Shown here one piece after another: positions 14,479 to 23,219 of a stretch of 39,883 nt of DNA (position 1 is the first letter of the stretch; the number at the start of each line of letters is the position of its first letter). The notes under the pieces were generated by a model. It searched no databases. It saw nothing but the letters and a program-made list of their open reading frames with translations, and was not told where the DNA came from. The position numbers and the translations under genes were made by a program. Source of the stretch: Nostoc sp. NOS(2021) (lineage in GTDB: Bacteria; Cyanobacteriota; Cyanobacteriia; Cyanobacteriales; Nostocaceae); NCBI RefSeq assembly GCF_017115025.1, contig NZ_JABXKM010000313.1, positions 1-39,883 of the forward strand, read 5' to 3'.

Positions 14479-17091
14479 ATGTCGAAGTATTATTTTGATA
14501 CAGATAATAAGGGACACAAACCTTTTGAGTTACCGGGAGCAAGACCACACTACAACCCCGATCGCCCCGGACAAGTAGAGCATATTTTTCTCGATCTCAG
14601 CTTGGATATCCCCAAGCAAAGCTATCAGGGCAGTTGTAGCATTCGCCTCTTACCAATCCGTAATGGCATTGACCGTTTGACTTTGGATGCTGTCAATCTG
14701 AATATCGAGTCTGTGCAGGTGGACGAGGTGCCACAAAATTTTGACTACGACGGGGAACAGCTTTCCATCCAACTTTCTGAGGCGACCCAGATTGGTAAAC
14801 GCTTGCTGATTGCGATCGCCTACTCGGTGGCAAAACCGCAACGCGGTATTTACTTCATTCAACCAGACAAACACTACCCAAACAAGCCCACCCAAGTTTG
14901 GACTCAGGGAGAAGATGAAGACTCTCGCTTTTGGTTCCCCTGCTTTGACTATCCCGGACAACTGTCTACTTCGGAAATTCGCGTGCGTGTTCCCAACCCT
15001 CTGGTGGCGATTTCCAACGGCGAATTAATTGACACCACAGAAGATGGTGATTACAAAATCTACCATTGGTCACAGCAACAAGTTCATCCTACCTACTTGA
15101 TGACTTTGGCAGTAGGTGATTTTGCCGAAATTCGAGACGATTGGAAGGGTAAACCAGTCACCTACTACGTAGAAAAGGGACGGGAGGAAGATGCTAAACG
15201 CAGCATGGGCAAAACTCCCAGGATGATCGAATTTTTGAGCCAAAAGTATGGCTATCCATACGCTTTCCCGAAATATGCTCAGGTTTGCGTCGATGATTTT
15301 ATCTTTGGCGGGATGGAAAATACCTCCACAACCCTGTTAACAGATAGATGCTTGCTGGATGAACGCGCCGCCTTAGATAACCGCAATACCGAAAGTTTAG
15401 TCGTCCACGAACTGGCGCACCAATGGTTTGGTGATTTGGTGGTGATTAAGCATTGGTCTCATGCTTGGATTAAGGAAGGGATGGCTTCCTATTCTGAGGT
15501 GATGTGGACAGAACAGGAATATAGTCTCCAAGAAGCAGCTTACTATCGTTTATTGGAAGCTCGTCGTTACATTAGTGAAGATAGCAGCCGCTACCGCCGG
15601 CCGATGGTAACGCATGTTTACCGGGAAGCTATTGAACTTTACGATCGCCACATCTACGAAAAAGGGTCTTGTGTTTATCACATGATTCGGGCCCAATTGG
15701 GAGATGAATTATTTTGGCTGGCAATTCAAACATTTATCCAAGATAATGCTCACAAAACCGTAGAAACAGTAGACTTACTCAGGGCGATTGAAAAAGCAAC
15801 CGGACATAATCTTTTGTTCCTCTTTGACCAATACGTTTATCGTGGTGGTCATCCCGATTTTAAAGTGGCTTACTCTTGGGATGGAGATGCTAATTTGGCA
15901 AAAATTACAGTAACTCAAACCCAAGCTGCTGAAGATAAAAATGGCAGTAAGGATTTGTTTGAACTGAAAATACCTATAGGTTTTGGCTATGTACAGCAGG
16001 ATTCAGCTGCCAAACTCAGCACTTCATTCTCCGCACTCACTACTTTCACTGTACGGGTGAATGAACGTGAACAAAGCTTCTACTTTCCCCTAGAAAATAA
16101 GCCCCAATTTATCAGCTTTGATGTTGGGGATAATTATCTAAAAACAGTAACTTTAGAGTATCCAATATCGGAGTTAAAAGCACAGTTAGAATCTGACCCC
16201 AACCCGATTTCGCGCATCTATGCAGCAGAAGCTTTGGCAAAAAAAGGTGGGTTAGAAGCAACAAAAGCACTGTCTGCGGCGCTAAAAAATGACCCATTAT
16301 GGGGTGTGCGTGTGGAAGTGGCGAAACAACTAGCCCAAATTAATTTAGATCAAGCCTTTGATGGCTTAGTTCTTGGGTTAAAAGATAAAAATGCTTACGT
16401 GCGACGATCTATAGTGGAAGCACTTGCTCAAATCAAAACTGCTGAAAGCTATAAAGTTGTCAGAGGGTTAGTGCAAAAAGGCGATCCCAGCTACTACGTG
16501 GAAGCAGCAGCTTCTCGTGCGATCGGGGCGATTGCATCTGCAAATTTGGAAGAAAAACCCAAGGAAGACAAGGTATTAAAGCTGCTAAAATCCGTTTTAG
16601 AAGAAAAGGCGGGTTGGAATGAAGTTGTGCGGAGTGGTGCGATCGCTGGTTTAGCTGAATTCAAAACCTCGGAAGCAGCTTTAAATCTGCTGATCGAATA
16701 CACCAAACTCGGTGTACCACAACCCCTACGTTTAGCCACAATTCGCGCTTTAGGAAAGATTTCTGGAGGTCAAAGTCCGGTTAATTTAGAACGGATTTTA
16801 GAAAAATTAACAGAACTAGCCAAAGAAACCTTCTTTTTAACGCAAGTGGCGGTAGCAGCAGCATTAGGACAAATGGAAATACCCAAAGCAGTCGGGATTT
16901 TGCGATCGCTAGCTGAACAAACAGCCGATGGGCGTGTACGTCGCTATGCTGAAGAAGAAATTTCCAAAGTGCAAAAGAATATTGGTTCAGAAAAAAACCT
17001 GCGTCAATTGCGTGAAGATTTCGACCAACTCAAACAACAAAACCAGGAATTGAGAAGCCGTTTAGAAAACTTGGAGGCCAAATCTAAATAG
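14479..17091 (+). CDS. pepN: M1 family aminopeptidase with C-terminal HEAT repeats
   Basis: 870 residues. The N-terminal saddle domain (about 1-200) is followed by the gluzincin catalytic domain. That domain carries the substrate motif GGMEN (277-281), zinc motif HELAHQW (His310, Glu311, His314) and third ligand Glu333 in KEGMASYSE. A conserved tyrosine lies in the EKGSCVYHMIR region. After about residue 560 the protein switches to alpha-helical HEAT-like repeats (RIYAAEALAKKGG, GVRVEVAKQLAQI, NAYVRRSIVEALAQI) and ends in a charged coiled coil. It should remove N-terminal residues from peptides in the cytosol. AAGGA lies just upstream of ATG 14479. The symbol is given by family; paralogs may exist. 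Confidence 0.92.
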   Translation: MSKYYFDTDNKGHKPFELPGARPHYNPDRPGQVEHIFLDLSLDIPKQSYQGSCSIRLLPIRNGIDRLTLDAVNLNIESVQVDEVPQNFDYDGEQLSIQLSEATQIGKRLLIAIAYSVAKPQRGIYFIQPDKHYPNKPTQVWTQGEDEDSRFWFPCFDYPGQLSTSEIRVRVPNPLVAISNGELIDTTEDGDYKIYHWSQQQVHPTYLMTLAVGDFAEIRDDWKGKPVTYYVEKGREEDAKRSMGKTPRMIEFLSQKYGYPYAFPKYAQVCVDDFIFGGMENTSTTLLTDRCLLDERAALDNRNTESLVVHELAHQWFGDLVVIKHWSHAWIKEGMASYSEVMWTEQEYSLQEAAYYRLLEARRYISEDSSRYRRPMVTHVYREAIELYDRHIYEKGSCVYHMIRAQLGDELFWLAIQTFIQDNAHKTVETVDLLRAIEKATGHNLLFLFDQYVYRGGHPDFKVAYSWDGDANLAKITVTQTQAAEDKNGSKDLFELKIPIGFGYVQQDSAAKLSTSFSALTTFTVRVNEREQSFYFPLENKPQFISFDVGDNYLKTVTLEYPISELKAQLESDPNPISRIYAAEALAKKGGLEATKALSAALKNDPLWGVRVEVAKQLAQINLDQAFDGLVLGLKDKNAYVRRSIVEALAQIKTAESYKVVRGLVQKGDPSYYVEAAASRAIGAIASANLEEKPKEDKVLKLLKSVLEEKAGWNEVVRSGAIAGLAEFKTSEAALNLLIEYTKLGVPQPLRLATIRALGKISGGQSPVNLERILEKLTELAKETFFLTQVAVAAALGQMEIPKAVGILRSLAEQTADGRVRRYAEEEISKVQKNIGSEKNLRQLREDFDQLKQQNQELRSRLENLEAKSK

Positions 17092-17125
17092 CACTACATG
17101 ATAATTAGTAAACTTTACCCATCCC

Positions 17126-17150
17126 CTTCTCTACGAGAGGCTGCGCCAAC
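17126..17150 (-). repeat. Inverse copy of the 25-bp dispersed repeat
   Basis: An exact reverse complement of bases 650-674. It lies at the start of an 835-base gene-free stretch (17092-17926). Confidence 0.8.
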
Positions 17151-17364
17151 GGGGCGGGAATAGGGAATAGGGAACAGAAAAGAGAGAATTAGCCCCGTTC
17201 GCGGTAGCGTCTTGTAGAGTTGCAAGGTTTTAAGCCGTACTTCGTCCCGCTTTGCGCTTTCGCCCCTAGTGGGCAAAAAATCCTTGTATCGCAAGGTAGG
17301 TTGAAACCCCACCCCTTGTGGGTGGCTTAATTTTCCCTGTTAAGAGTTAAGAGTTCCCTTTCAT

Positions 17365-17553
17365 GACTTTTCAAACATCCTCTTAGAGGATGTTTGAAAA
17401 GTCGTAAAGTATACTAGAAACCCCTCTCCAAACCTCTCGCCGAAGCGGAGAGAGGCTTTGAAACCCCCATTCCCTCGTAGGGAAGGGGGGCTAGGGGGGG
17501 TTAGGTTTCCGAGGCTTTGGTGTTACGAAAAATACTTTTAAAACAACCTCTAA
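17365..17553. repeat. MITE-like element with TTAGAGG.TGTTT ends and an abutting inverted end
   Basis: The core element 17384-17553 has ends TTAGAGGATGTTTGAAAAGT and its inverted copy (18 of 20 matching), the same family as 7817-7996, with an AAAGTATACTAG subterminal motif. Just outside the left end the terminal sequence is present again in inverse orientation: GACTTTTCAAACATCCTC (17365-17382) pairs perfectly with 17386-17403 around TTA. This suggests a nested or head-to-head insertion. Confidence 0.6.
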
Positions 17554-17780
17554 GACAGTCTGAATTTTCAAATGATTAAATCCAAGACAGTAATAGTACT
17601 ACTGCTCCATGTAACTGTTAGTAAATAAAGTTACTTAACTGTCGCATTTTATTCAAATTTGCATACATAGGTAAATAATTATATTTTTATAAACAATGGT
17701 TAAGAAAAGATAAAACCATCTGAAGGTTGGATAAGTAGTTGTAGTTTTATAAATTATAATTAAGAATAAAGATAAATAAA

Positions 17781-17900
17781 TCTAGGCGGTAACATAGTCT
17801 AGAATCGCCCCGAACAGTACCCCGAAAGGGTAAAGTTCTAGTTGTTTTAGATAAAAGACTACCGCTATCCTGAACTTGCAACTAACTTGTGGGTCAGGAG
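17781..17900 (+). promoter_or_regulatory. Possible structured mRNA leader upstream of the UbiB-like gene
   Basis: TAGGCGGTA...AGTCT (17783-17800) can pair with AGACTACCGCTA (17857-17867 region). Between them GAAC/GTTC (17812-17815 / 17835-17838) encloses a TACCC-CGAAA-GGGTA hairpin. An alternative pairing CTAGAA (17799-17804) / TTCTAG (17836-17841) is mutually exclusive with parts of this. CCTGA/TCAGG (17869-17873 / 17894-17898) overlaps the AGGAG at 17896-17900. No riboswitch class is recognised. Confidence 0.3.
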
Positions 17901-17926
17901 AAAAACAATCATTGTAAATTTTTCAG

Positions 17927-19672
17927 TTGAAGAGGCAAAAAAAAGGCGTGGGTCAGTATCAACCTGCTCAGCTAAAACTCTATAATCCAGATGCGATCGC
18001 TCGCTACTATAGTTACCGTCCCTGGCTAGCCTGGGGGCGATTGCTAAAAATTATCTGGTCTTTTGCAGGATTTATACTCAGTCTCAAGTGGGACGAATGG
18101 CAAGATCAAGTTGAGCAGAACAAGGGTAAACGAGCGATCCAGTTGCGAGAACTGCTCACCCGCCTCGGCCCGACTTTTATTAAAGTTGGTCAAGCCCTCT
18201 CCACCAGACCTGACCTGATACGCAAAGATTTTTTAGAAGAACTGATAAAGTTACAAGACCAGTTACCACCTTTCGATAATGCGATCGCTTACCAGATTAT
18301 CGAAACTGAATTAGACAGTCCAATTGATGAAAGTTTTAGCGAACTGTCACCTAACCCAGTAGCTGCTGCTAGCTTGGGTCAAGTATACCGTGGTCGTCTG
18401 GTCAGCGGCGAAGAAGTCGCCGTGAAAGTGCAACGCCCCAACTTACACCCGGTAATCACACGCGACCTATATCTGATGCGTTGGGCAGCAGGTTGGCTAG
18501 CTCCTTGGTTGCCTTTAAATCTTGGTCACAACCTAACTTTAATTGTGGACGAGTTTGGCACGAAGTTATTTGAGGAAATTGACTATATTAATGAAGGCCG
18601 CAACGCCGAAAAATTTGCTAGCAATTTCCGCAACGACCCGCAAGTAAAAGTTCCAGGCATTTACTGGCGTTATACCAATACCCACGTTTTAACCCTGGAA
18701 TGGATTAATGGCTTCAAGCTGACAGATACTCAACGCATCCGTGAAGCAGGTTTAGACCCAGAGGCGATCATCGAAATTGGCGTTACATCAGGATTGCAAC
18801 AGCTGTTAGAACATGGTTTCTTCCATGCTGACCCCCATCCCGGCAATTTGTTTGCGATACCCGATGGACGTATGGCTTACATTGACTTTGGCATGATGGA
18901 TCAGTTGGAGGAAAGCACGAAAGCAACGCTGGTCGATGCGCTAGTGCATTTGGTGAATAAAGACTATACCGACTTAGCCGAAGATTTTGTAAAATTAGGG
19001 TTTCTCACTCCAGACACGAATATTTGCCCGATAGTGCCAGCATTAGAAGCGGTGCTGGGAAACGCCATTGGTAAAAATGTCAAGGATTTTAACTTCAAAA
19101 CTATTACCGATGAGTTCTCGGAACTGATGTATGAATATCCTTTCCGAGTCCCGGCGAAGTTTGCTTTGATTATTCGTTCCTTGGTGACTCAGGAAGGTAT
19201 TGCCCTTAGCCTCAACCCGAATTTCAAAATTGTGGAAGTGGGTTATCCCTATATAGCACGCCGCTTGCTGACGGGGGAATCGCCCGAATTACGGCGGCGA
19301 TTATTGAATGTGTTATTCAAAGATGGTAAATTCCAGTGGCAGCGGTTAGAGAATTTGATTACGATCGCTCGTACTGATAACAACTTTGATGTATTGCCCA
19401 CAGCCCAGATGGGGTTGCAATATTTAATGTCGGAAGAAGGTAAGTTTCTGCGGCGACAGATGGTGCTTGCTCTCACCGAAGATGACCGCCTCCACACCGA
19501 AGATGTCCAACGCCTCTGGAACCTGGTTAAAGATGACTTAAAACCGGATCGTTTATTAAACGTAGCGATCGGCATTTTAACAGAGTTATCCAGAGAAGGC
19601 GCAGCTGCTATCCTCCCAAAAGCTACATTCCTGGAGTCTTTTGCTGGGAACCAATCAACAAATAAAAAGTAA
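17927..19672 (+). CDS. ABC1/UbiB (AarF) family atypical kinase
   Basis: 581 residues from TTG 17927. An in-frame GTG at 17948 is an equally possible start; a stop at 17915 excludes anything earlier. Family hallmarks are in order: KVGQ (86-89) in the N-terminal extension, the alanine-rich loop PVAAASLGQVYRG (144-156) that replaces the kinase glycine loop, Lys167 in VAVKVQRP, EIDYINEGRNAEKF (217-230), catalytic HADPHPGNLF (300-309) and YIDFG (Asp320). Cyanobacterial and chloroplast relatives (ABC1K) affect plastoquinone and tocopherol metabolism and thylakoid stress responses. The exact substrate here is unknown. It is probably co-transcribed with the small membrane-protein gene 29 bases downstream. 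Confidence 0.9.
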   Translation: MKRQKKGVGQYQPAQLKLYNPDAIARYYSYRPWLAWGRLLKIIWSFAGFILSLKWDEWQDQVEQNKGKRAIQLRELLTRLGPTFIKVGQALSTRPDLIRKDFLEELIKLQDQLPPFDNAIAYQIIETELDSPIDESFSELSPNPVAAASLGQVYRGRLVSGEEVAVKVQRPNLHPVITRDLYLMRWAAGWLAPWLPLNLGHNLTLIVDEFGTKLFEEIDYINEGRNAEKFASNFRNDPQVKVPGIYWRYTNTHVLTLEWINGFKLTDTQRIREAGLDPEAIIEIGVTSGLQQLLEHGFFHADPHPGNLFAIPDGRMAYIDFGMMDQLEESTKATLVDALVHLVNKDYTDLAEDFVKLGFLTPDTNICPIVPALEAVLGNAIGKNVKDFNFKTITDEFSELMYEYPFRVPAKFALIIRSLVTQEGIALSLNPNFKIVEVGYPYIARRLLTGESPELRRRLLNVLFKDGKFQWQRLENLITIARTDNNFDVLPTAQMGLQYLMSEEGKFLRRQMVLALTEDDRLHTEDVQRLWNLVKDDLKPDRLLNVAIGILTELSREGAAAILPKATFLESFAGNQSTNKK

Positions 19673-19701
19673 AAAATCTTTAAGATAAATCAGGAGTTTT
19701 C

Positions 19702-20076
19702 ATGTACTATTTTCCTCTGCAACCGCCTTATTTCCTATTACTTGTTGGCTTTCTGACAGCATTAACATCTGGTTTGGCATTATCTGGTACTTTGAAAGTA
19801 ATTGTGCAGAAATGGCCAAGCGAGCGCACAGAAAATACGAAACCGCGTTCCTCACTCAAACAATTACTTGTGCCATTTATCGGCATAACTGGCGGTACTT
19901 GTCTATTTCTGTCTTCAGGCTTAGAAATATTTGGCTTCCCCTCCTCTTTAGCTTTAGGAGTTGGTCTACCAATTAGTCTGCTGACTTGTTTGTTAGTTTG
20001 GTTGCAGTTGGGAAGTATGATGACATTTATAGAACGCGAAGGAATGCAATCTTTAGATTTAGATTCTTTTTCTTAA
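19702..20076 (+). CDS. Small conserved-looking membrane protein
   Basis: 124 residues with three to four hydrophobic segments (about 9-33, 53-75, 80-103) separated by a basic loop (KWPSERTENTKPRSSLKQ), ending in an acidic tail. A good ribosome site (AGGAG, 6 bases before the ATG) supports translation. It follows the UbiB-like kinase gene by 29 bases, so the two likely share an mRNA and possibly a membrane setting. I do not recognise a named family. Confidence 0.7.
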   Translation: MYYFPLQPPYFLLLVGFLTALTSGLALSGTLKVIVQKWPSERTENTKPRSSLKQLLVPFIGITGGTCLFLSSGLEIFGFPSSLALGVGLPISLLTCLLVWLQLGSMMTFIEREGMQSLDLDSFS

Positions 20077-20286
20077 ATATAGAACTGTTCACCAACATCG
20101 AAACAAGCATAAATGCTCACCGCCAGTAATTATGTTCTCTTATACAATTACAATGCGATCGTTTGCTGGCTGTGAATACTTAGTTTTTACTAAAGTTTTA
20201 CAAATTACCTGATAATTGCGTATAAATGCTCAAATGTGCATCTGCAAAGCCATACTTATTTTAAGTGGCAAAGCTTTGCTATATTA

Positions 20287-21324
20287 TTAGTACCCATTAA
20301 TTCTATCCTTAAAGTTACGATATTTTAGCTTAATGTTATTGACTCTTTGCTGAATAAAACTGATAGTAGACTTTTGCATCAGCGTTAGCTGGCTTGGGCG
20401 GGTAAAGCTTTGAGGACGTTTTTCAGGCGATTTTAAATAGCGGTAATATAAGAAAACATCGCGGTAAGCAATATCAACATCTTCACCACCACAAAGCCTT
20501 GTAAAAGCTGAAGAAGATATACTCATATAGTGTAAGTATGTCAACCTCCGACCTTGGTCGTATAGGATATTATCTACCACATCAAATTGAGAACTCCAGT
20601 GATTACCAGTTGCTTGTTCGCAGTCATGAAAAGCAAAGTTATAATAGGAAATTGCACTTTTCAACACCATGTAGTTAAATAAAGATTGGTCAGGACCTAA
20701 ACAACACATCACTTCAGCTTCACCCGCGATTAATTTGTTGAGTAAGTCGGCTCTTAAAGCTTTAGAAAAAATATTTTTCTTAGTAGCAAACCAACCAGCA
20801 CAAAATACTTTAGATTGCAAATTTTCGGAGTTGAAAACTTGCTGCATCTGCTCTGACGAACCATCAAAAATAAATTTTAAATCAGACTTATACTGAAAAT
20901 CATTGACTACCCAATCATCGGCATCTAATTTTTCATATACATAATCTACAGGCCCCATTAACAAGGTATCTGCATCAAAATAAATAAATCTATCAAAGCA
21001 ACCATCCACAGCACACAATTTGCGGTGCATTGGTAGAACATAGAGTTCCGGGAAGCCCCACTCTCGCCAAGTTTTTTGTGCTCTAGGGTAATTTTTCCAT
21101 ATCTGGGTGGCAAAGTTATCCCAGTAGGCTATGGAATCAGAGTCTTCAAATAAAGTGACATTATCTCTAGATGCAATCTCTGCCTTTACTTTGTCTAACT
21201 GATCATTATATGGAATTACACAAATAGGGATTTTTCTACCAGCATTAGCTTCTATACTATTGAGCAATGCAACTAGTTGGTCATAGACAACATCATTCGC
21301 TAAAATGTAAATGCCATCGCTCAT
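20287..21324 (-). CDS. GT-A-like glycosyltransferase, tandem paralog 3
   Basis: 345 residues. It opens with MSDGIYILANDVVYDQLVALLNS, a beta-alpha start shared with the two genes upstream. The GT-A type DxD motif is FDADT (Asp117, Asp119), preceded by MHRKLCAVDGCFDRFIY. This is the arrangement of GT8-like retaining transferases, where DxD binds Mn-nucleotide-sugar. I recall a family named after Nostoc punctiforme Npun_R2821/R2822 with this look, but have not checked it. AGGAG lies 9 bases before the ATG. It is the last gene of the glycan cluster, 17 bases after the preceding gene. Activity is inferred only. Confidence 0.75.
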   Translation of the reverse strand: MSDGIYILANDVVYDQLVALLNSIEANAGRKIPICVIPYNDQLDKVKAEIASRDNVTLFEDSDSIAYWDNFATQIWKNYPRAQKTWREWGFPELYVLPMHRKLCAVDGCFDRFIYFDADTLLMGPVDYVYEKLDADDWVVNDFQYKSDLKFIFDGSSEQMQQVFNSENLQSKVFCAGWFATKKNIFSKALRADLLNKLIAGEAEVMCCLGPDQSLFNYMVLKSAISYYNFAFHDCEQATGNHWSSQFDVVDNILYDQGRRLTYLHYMSISSSAFTRLCGGEDVDIAYRDVFLYYRYLKSPEKRPQSFTRPSQLTLMQKSTISFIQQRVNNIKLKYRNFKDRINGY

Positions 21325-21341
21325 TGGGGATACTCCTAATA

Positions 21342-22232
21342 TTAAGTATGGGCAGCAACAAAGGGAAATAAACGGCGAGTTAGTTTGGGGATGAAAGCGA
21401 ATTTACCCTGATGGAGATAGCGATAGTGTTCCCACAATTGCCAATAGGGACAACCACTTTTCATCCGCGTACCAGCCCAGTGGAGATATTTTAGTCGTTG
21501 TCCTCGGTCATAGAGGGCGTATTCTTGCTGTTGGAAATTTTGCGAACCAGCCCAACTACCAGGCCCTCCCCCAGGAATTTTGACGAGATTTCCACGTTTG
21601 GCAATTAGTTTAAGCACAAGATAATTCAGAATCGGTTGGTCTGTAACTCCTTCAGAAAAATCGAAATACTCACGATGTGCTGCACACTCGCGCAAAGCTT
21701 CATCCATTTGCTGTTCGGTAATAATTCCTTTTCTCGAAGCCCAAAAGCCACTGTTGAAAACATCTTGAAGTTGGGCATCGGAAAAAATTTCCTGCTCTTT
21801 CACAAATGGGGAAAAGATATTTCGCAGCTTGTCATAGGCATGATGGTAATCACAACAGAAGAAATCGACTTCTGAAAGTTTGTCTAAATTGTCGGCGATT
21901 TTTTCAAAAACGACAATATCAGTATCAATATAAATAAATTCATCTAAAGGGCCAAACCACGCCACCAGTTTACGCATTTTGTTGGGTAAGGCGAGGAAAT
22001 CTCGCTCAAAAATTTCTCCGATGCGTTTGGTAAATGTATCAATCAGCTTCAAATCTGGGAAAATTTCGACGTTGTGTAAGGTAGCAAGCTGTTCTGCTAC
22101 CTTGTGATAATTGTCATTAAAAGGTATAAGATAAACAGTCACTTCTGGGTCATAGTAACGAATGCTATTGAGTAAAGCGATCGCATTATCGATAACGCGG
22201 TCATTGGCAACTATATAAATGCCCCTGCTCAT
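21342..22232 (-). CDS. GT-A-like glycosyltransferase, tandem paralog 2
   Basis: 296 residues. It has the same N-terminus (MSRGIYIVANDRVIDNAIALLNS) and DxD motif IDTDIVV (Asp103, Asp105). It is the most divergent of the three paralogs and about 30-50 residues shorter. It shares the late YDRGQRLKYLHWAG segment that matches YDQGRRLTYLHYMS in paralog 3 and YDKGNRLTYLHYIG in paralog 1. AAGGA lies 6 bases before the ATG, inside the end of the preceding gene. Three bases separate it from that gene, which indicates strict co-transcription. Confidence 0.75.
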   Translation of the reverse strand: MSRGIYIVANDRVIDNAIALLNSIRYYDPEVTVYLIPFNDNYHKVAEQLATLHNVEIFPDLKLIDTFTKRIGEIFERDFLALPNKMRKLVAWFGPLDEFIYIDTDIVVFEKIADNLDKLSEVDFFCCDYHHAYDKLRNIFSPFVKEQEIFSDAQLQDVFNSGFWASRKGIITEQQMDEALRECAAHREYFDFSEGVTDQPILNYLVLKLIAKRGNLVKIPGGGPGSWAGSQNFQQQEYALYDRGQRLKYLHWAGTRMKSGCPYWQLWEHYRYLHQGKFAFIPKLTRRLFPFVAAHT

Positions 22233-22235
22233 AAA

Positions 22236-23216
22236 TTATCCTTGATTAATTAACTTAAGTTTTCGTAAAGCTTTTGTAAGTAAATTTGGTACTGGAGCAT
22301 CATTATAACTCTTAGGAGGATTTTTAAAGACTGGACGCTTCTCTGGTTCGTGTAGGTAACGATAATAGAGAAATAAATCTCGATAGGGAAACTCAATATT
22401 TTCTCCAGCACAGACTGCTTGATTGATATTAGGAGGAATACCAATGTAATGGAGGTAAGTTAGTCGATTACCTTTGTCATAGAGAATATTTTCTCGTTCC
22501 TCGAAGTGCTTTGATGTGGCAGAACATCCTGTTTTTTGATTATCTGGCAGTTGCCGAGCAAAGTTATAAATAGAAAGATTAGACCTCATTACCATGTAGT
22601 TGATCAGTGGTTGTTCACCAGCACCTTCATACAAAAGTTCCGCCTCACCATTTTGTAAATTGGATATCAGCCAATCTCTTTGTTCTGAGTTAAATATTCC
22701 CTGTTTTGCGCCATAGAAGCCTGAGCAAAATATTTCGGAATCAATGCGTTTTTGCTCGAAAACTTCTAGTAATTTGGGGGATTTAATATTATATATTTTA
22801 CTAACGTCTTTAAATTGGAAATCGTAGACAACGAAATCATAACTATCTAGCTTTTCAAACACTGCCGCGAGTGAGTTCATTACCAAGGTGTCTGCATCTA
22901 AATAGATAAACTTATCAAAAGGGCCATCAAAAGCGCAAAAACGACGGTGAGCGCCATAAAGACGGGATTTACTACGATTCAATCGTTCCGGCGCTGCTGT
23001 GAGCATAAATTGATCCCAGCGATTGATTGATTCTTGATTATCGTAAAGAAATACATTAGGGCGTTTAGCTATTTCATCAGCAATTCGCTGTGTTTGATCA
23101 TCGAAAGGATAGATACAAACAGGAGTTTCTGAGCCTAAGATAACATCAATACTGTTGAGCAAAGCCACCAGCTGATCGAAAACATAATCATTGCCAAGGG
23201 TACAAATACCATTCAT
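22236..23216 (-). CDS. GT-A-like glycosyltransferase, tandem paralog 1
   Basis: 326 residues. It starts MNGICTLGNDYVFDQLVALLNS and has DxD motif LDADT (Asp107, Asp109). It is closest to paralog 3: both have the H-R-[KR]-x-C-A-x-D-G segment before the DxD, a CAGE/CGGEDV segment near the end, and FLYYRYL.[EP]PEKRP. The pattern points to a triplication followed by divergence, probably giving enzymes that add different sugars or linkages to one glycan (inference). Only 3 bases separate it from the GT10 gene upstream. Confidence 0.75.
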   Translation of the reverse strand: MNGICTLGNDYVFDQLVALLNSIDVILGSETPVCIYPFDDQTQRIADEIAKRPNVFLYDNQESINRWDQFMLTAAPERLNRSKSRLYGAHRRFCAFDGPFDKFIYLDADTLVMNSLAAVFEKLDSYDFVVYDFQFKDVSKIYNIKSPKLLEVFEQKRIDSEIFCSGFYGAKQGIFNSEQRDWLISNLQNGEAELLYEGAGEQPLINYMVMRSNLSIYNFARQLPDNQKTGCSATSKHFEERENILYDKGNRLTYLHYIGIPPNINQAVCAGENIEFPYRDLFLYYRYLHEPEKRPVFKNPPKSYNDAPVPNLLTKALRKLKLINQG

Positions 23217-23219
23217 AAT

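Noticed and set aside
14270..14578. 102-codon plus-strand ORF overlapping the aminopeptidase start
   Set aside because: It runs into the aminopeptidase in another frame and has no family features; considered a chance ORF.
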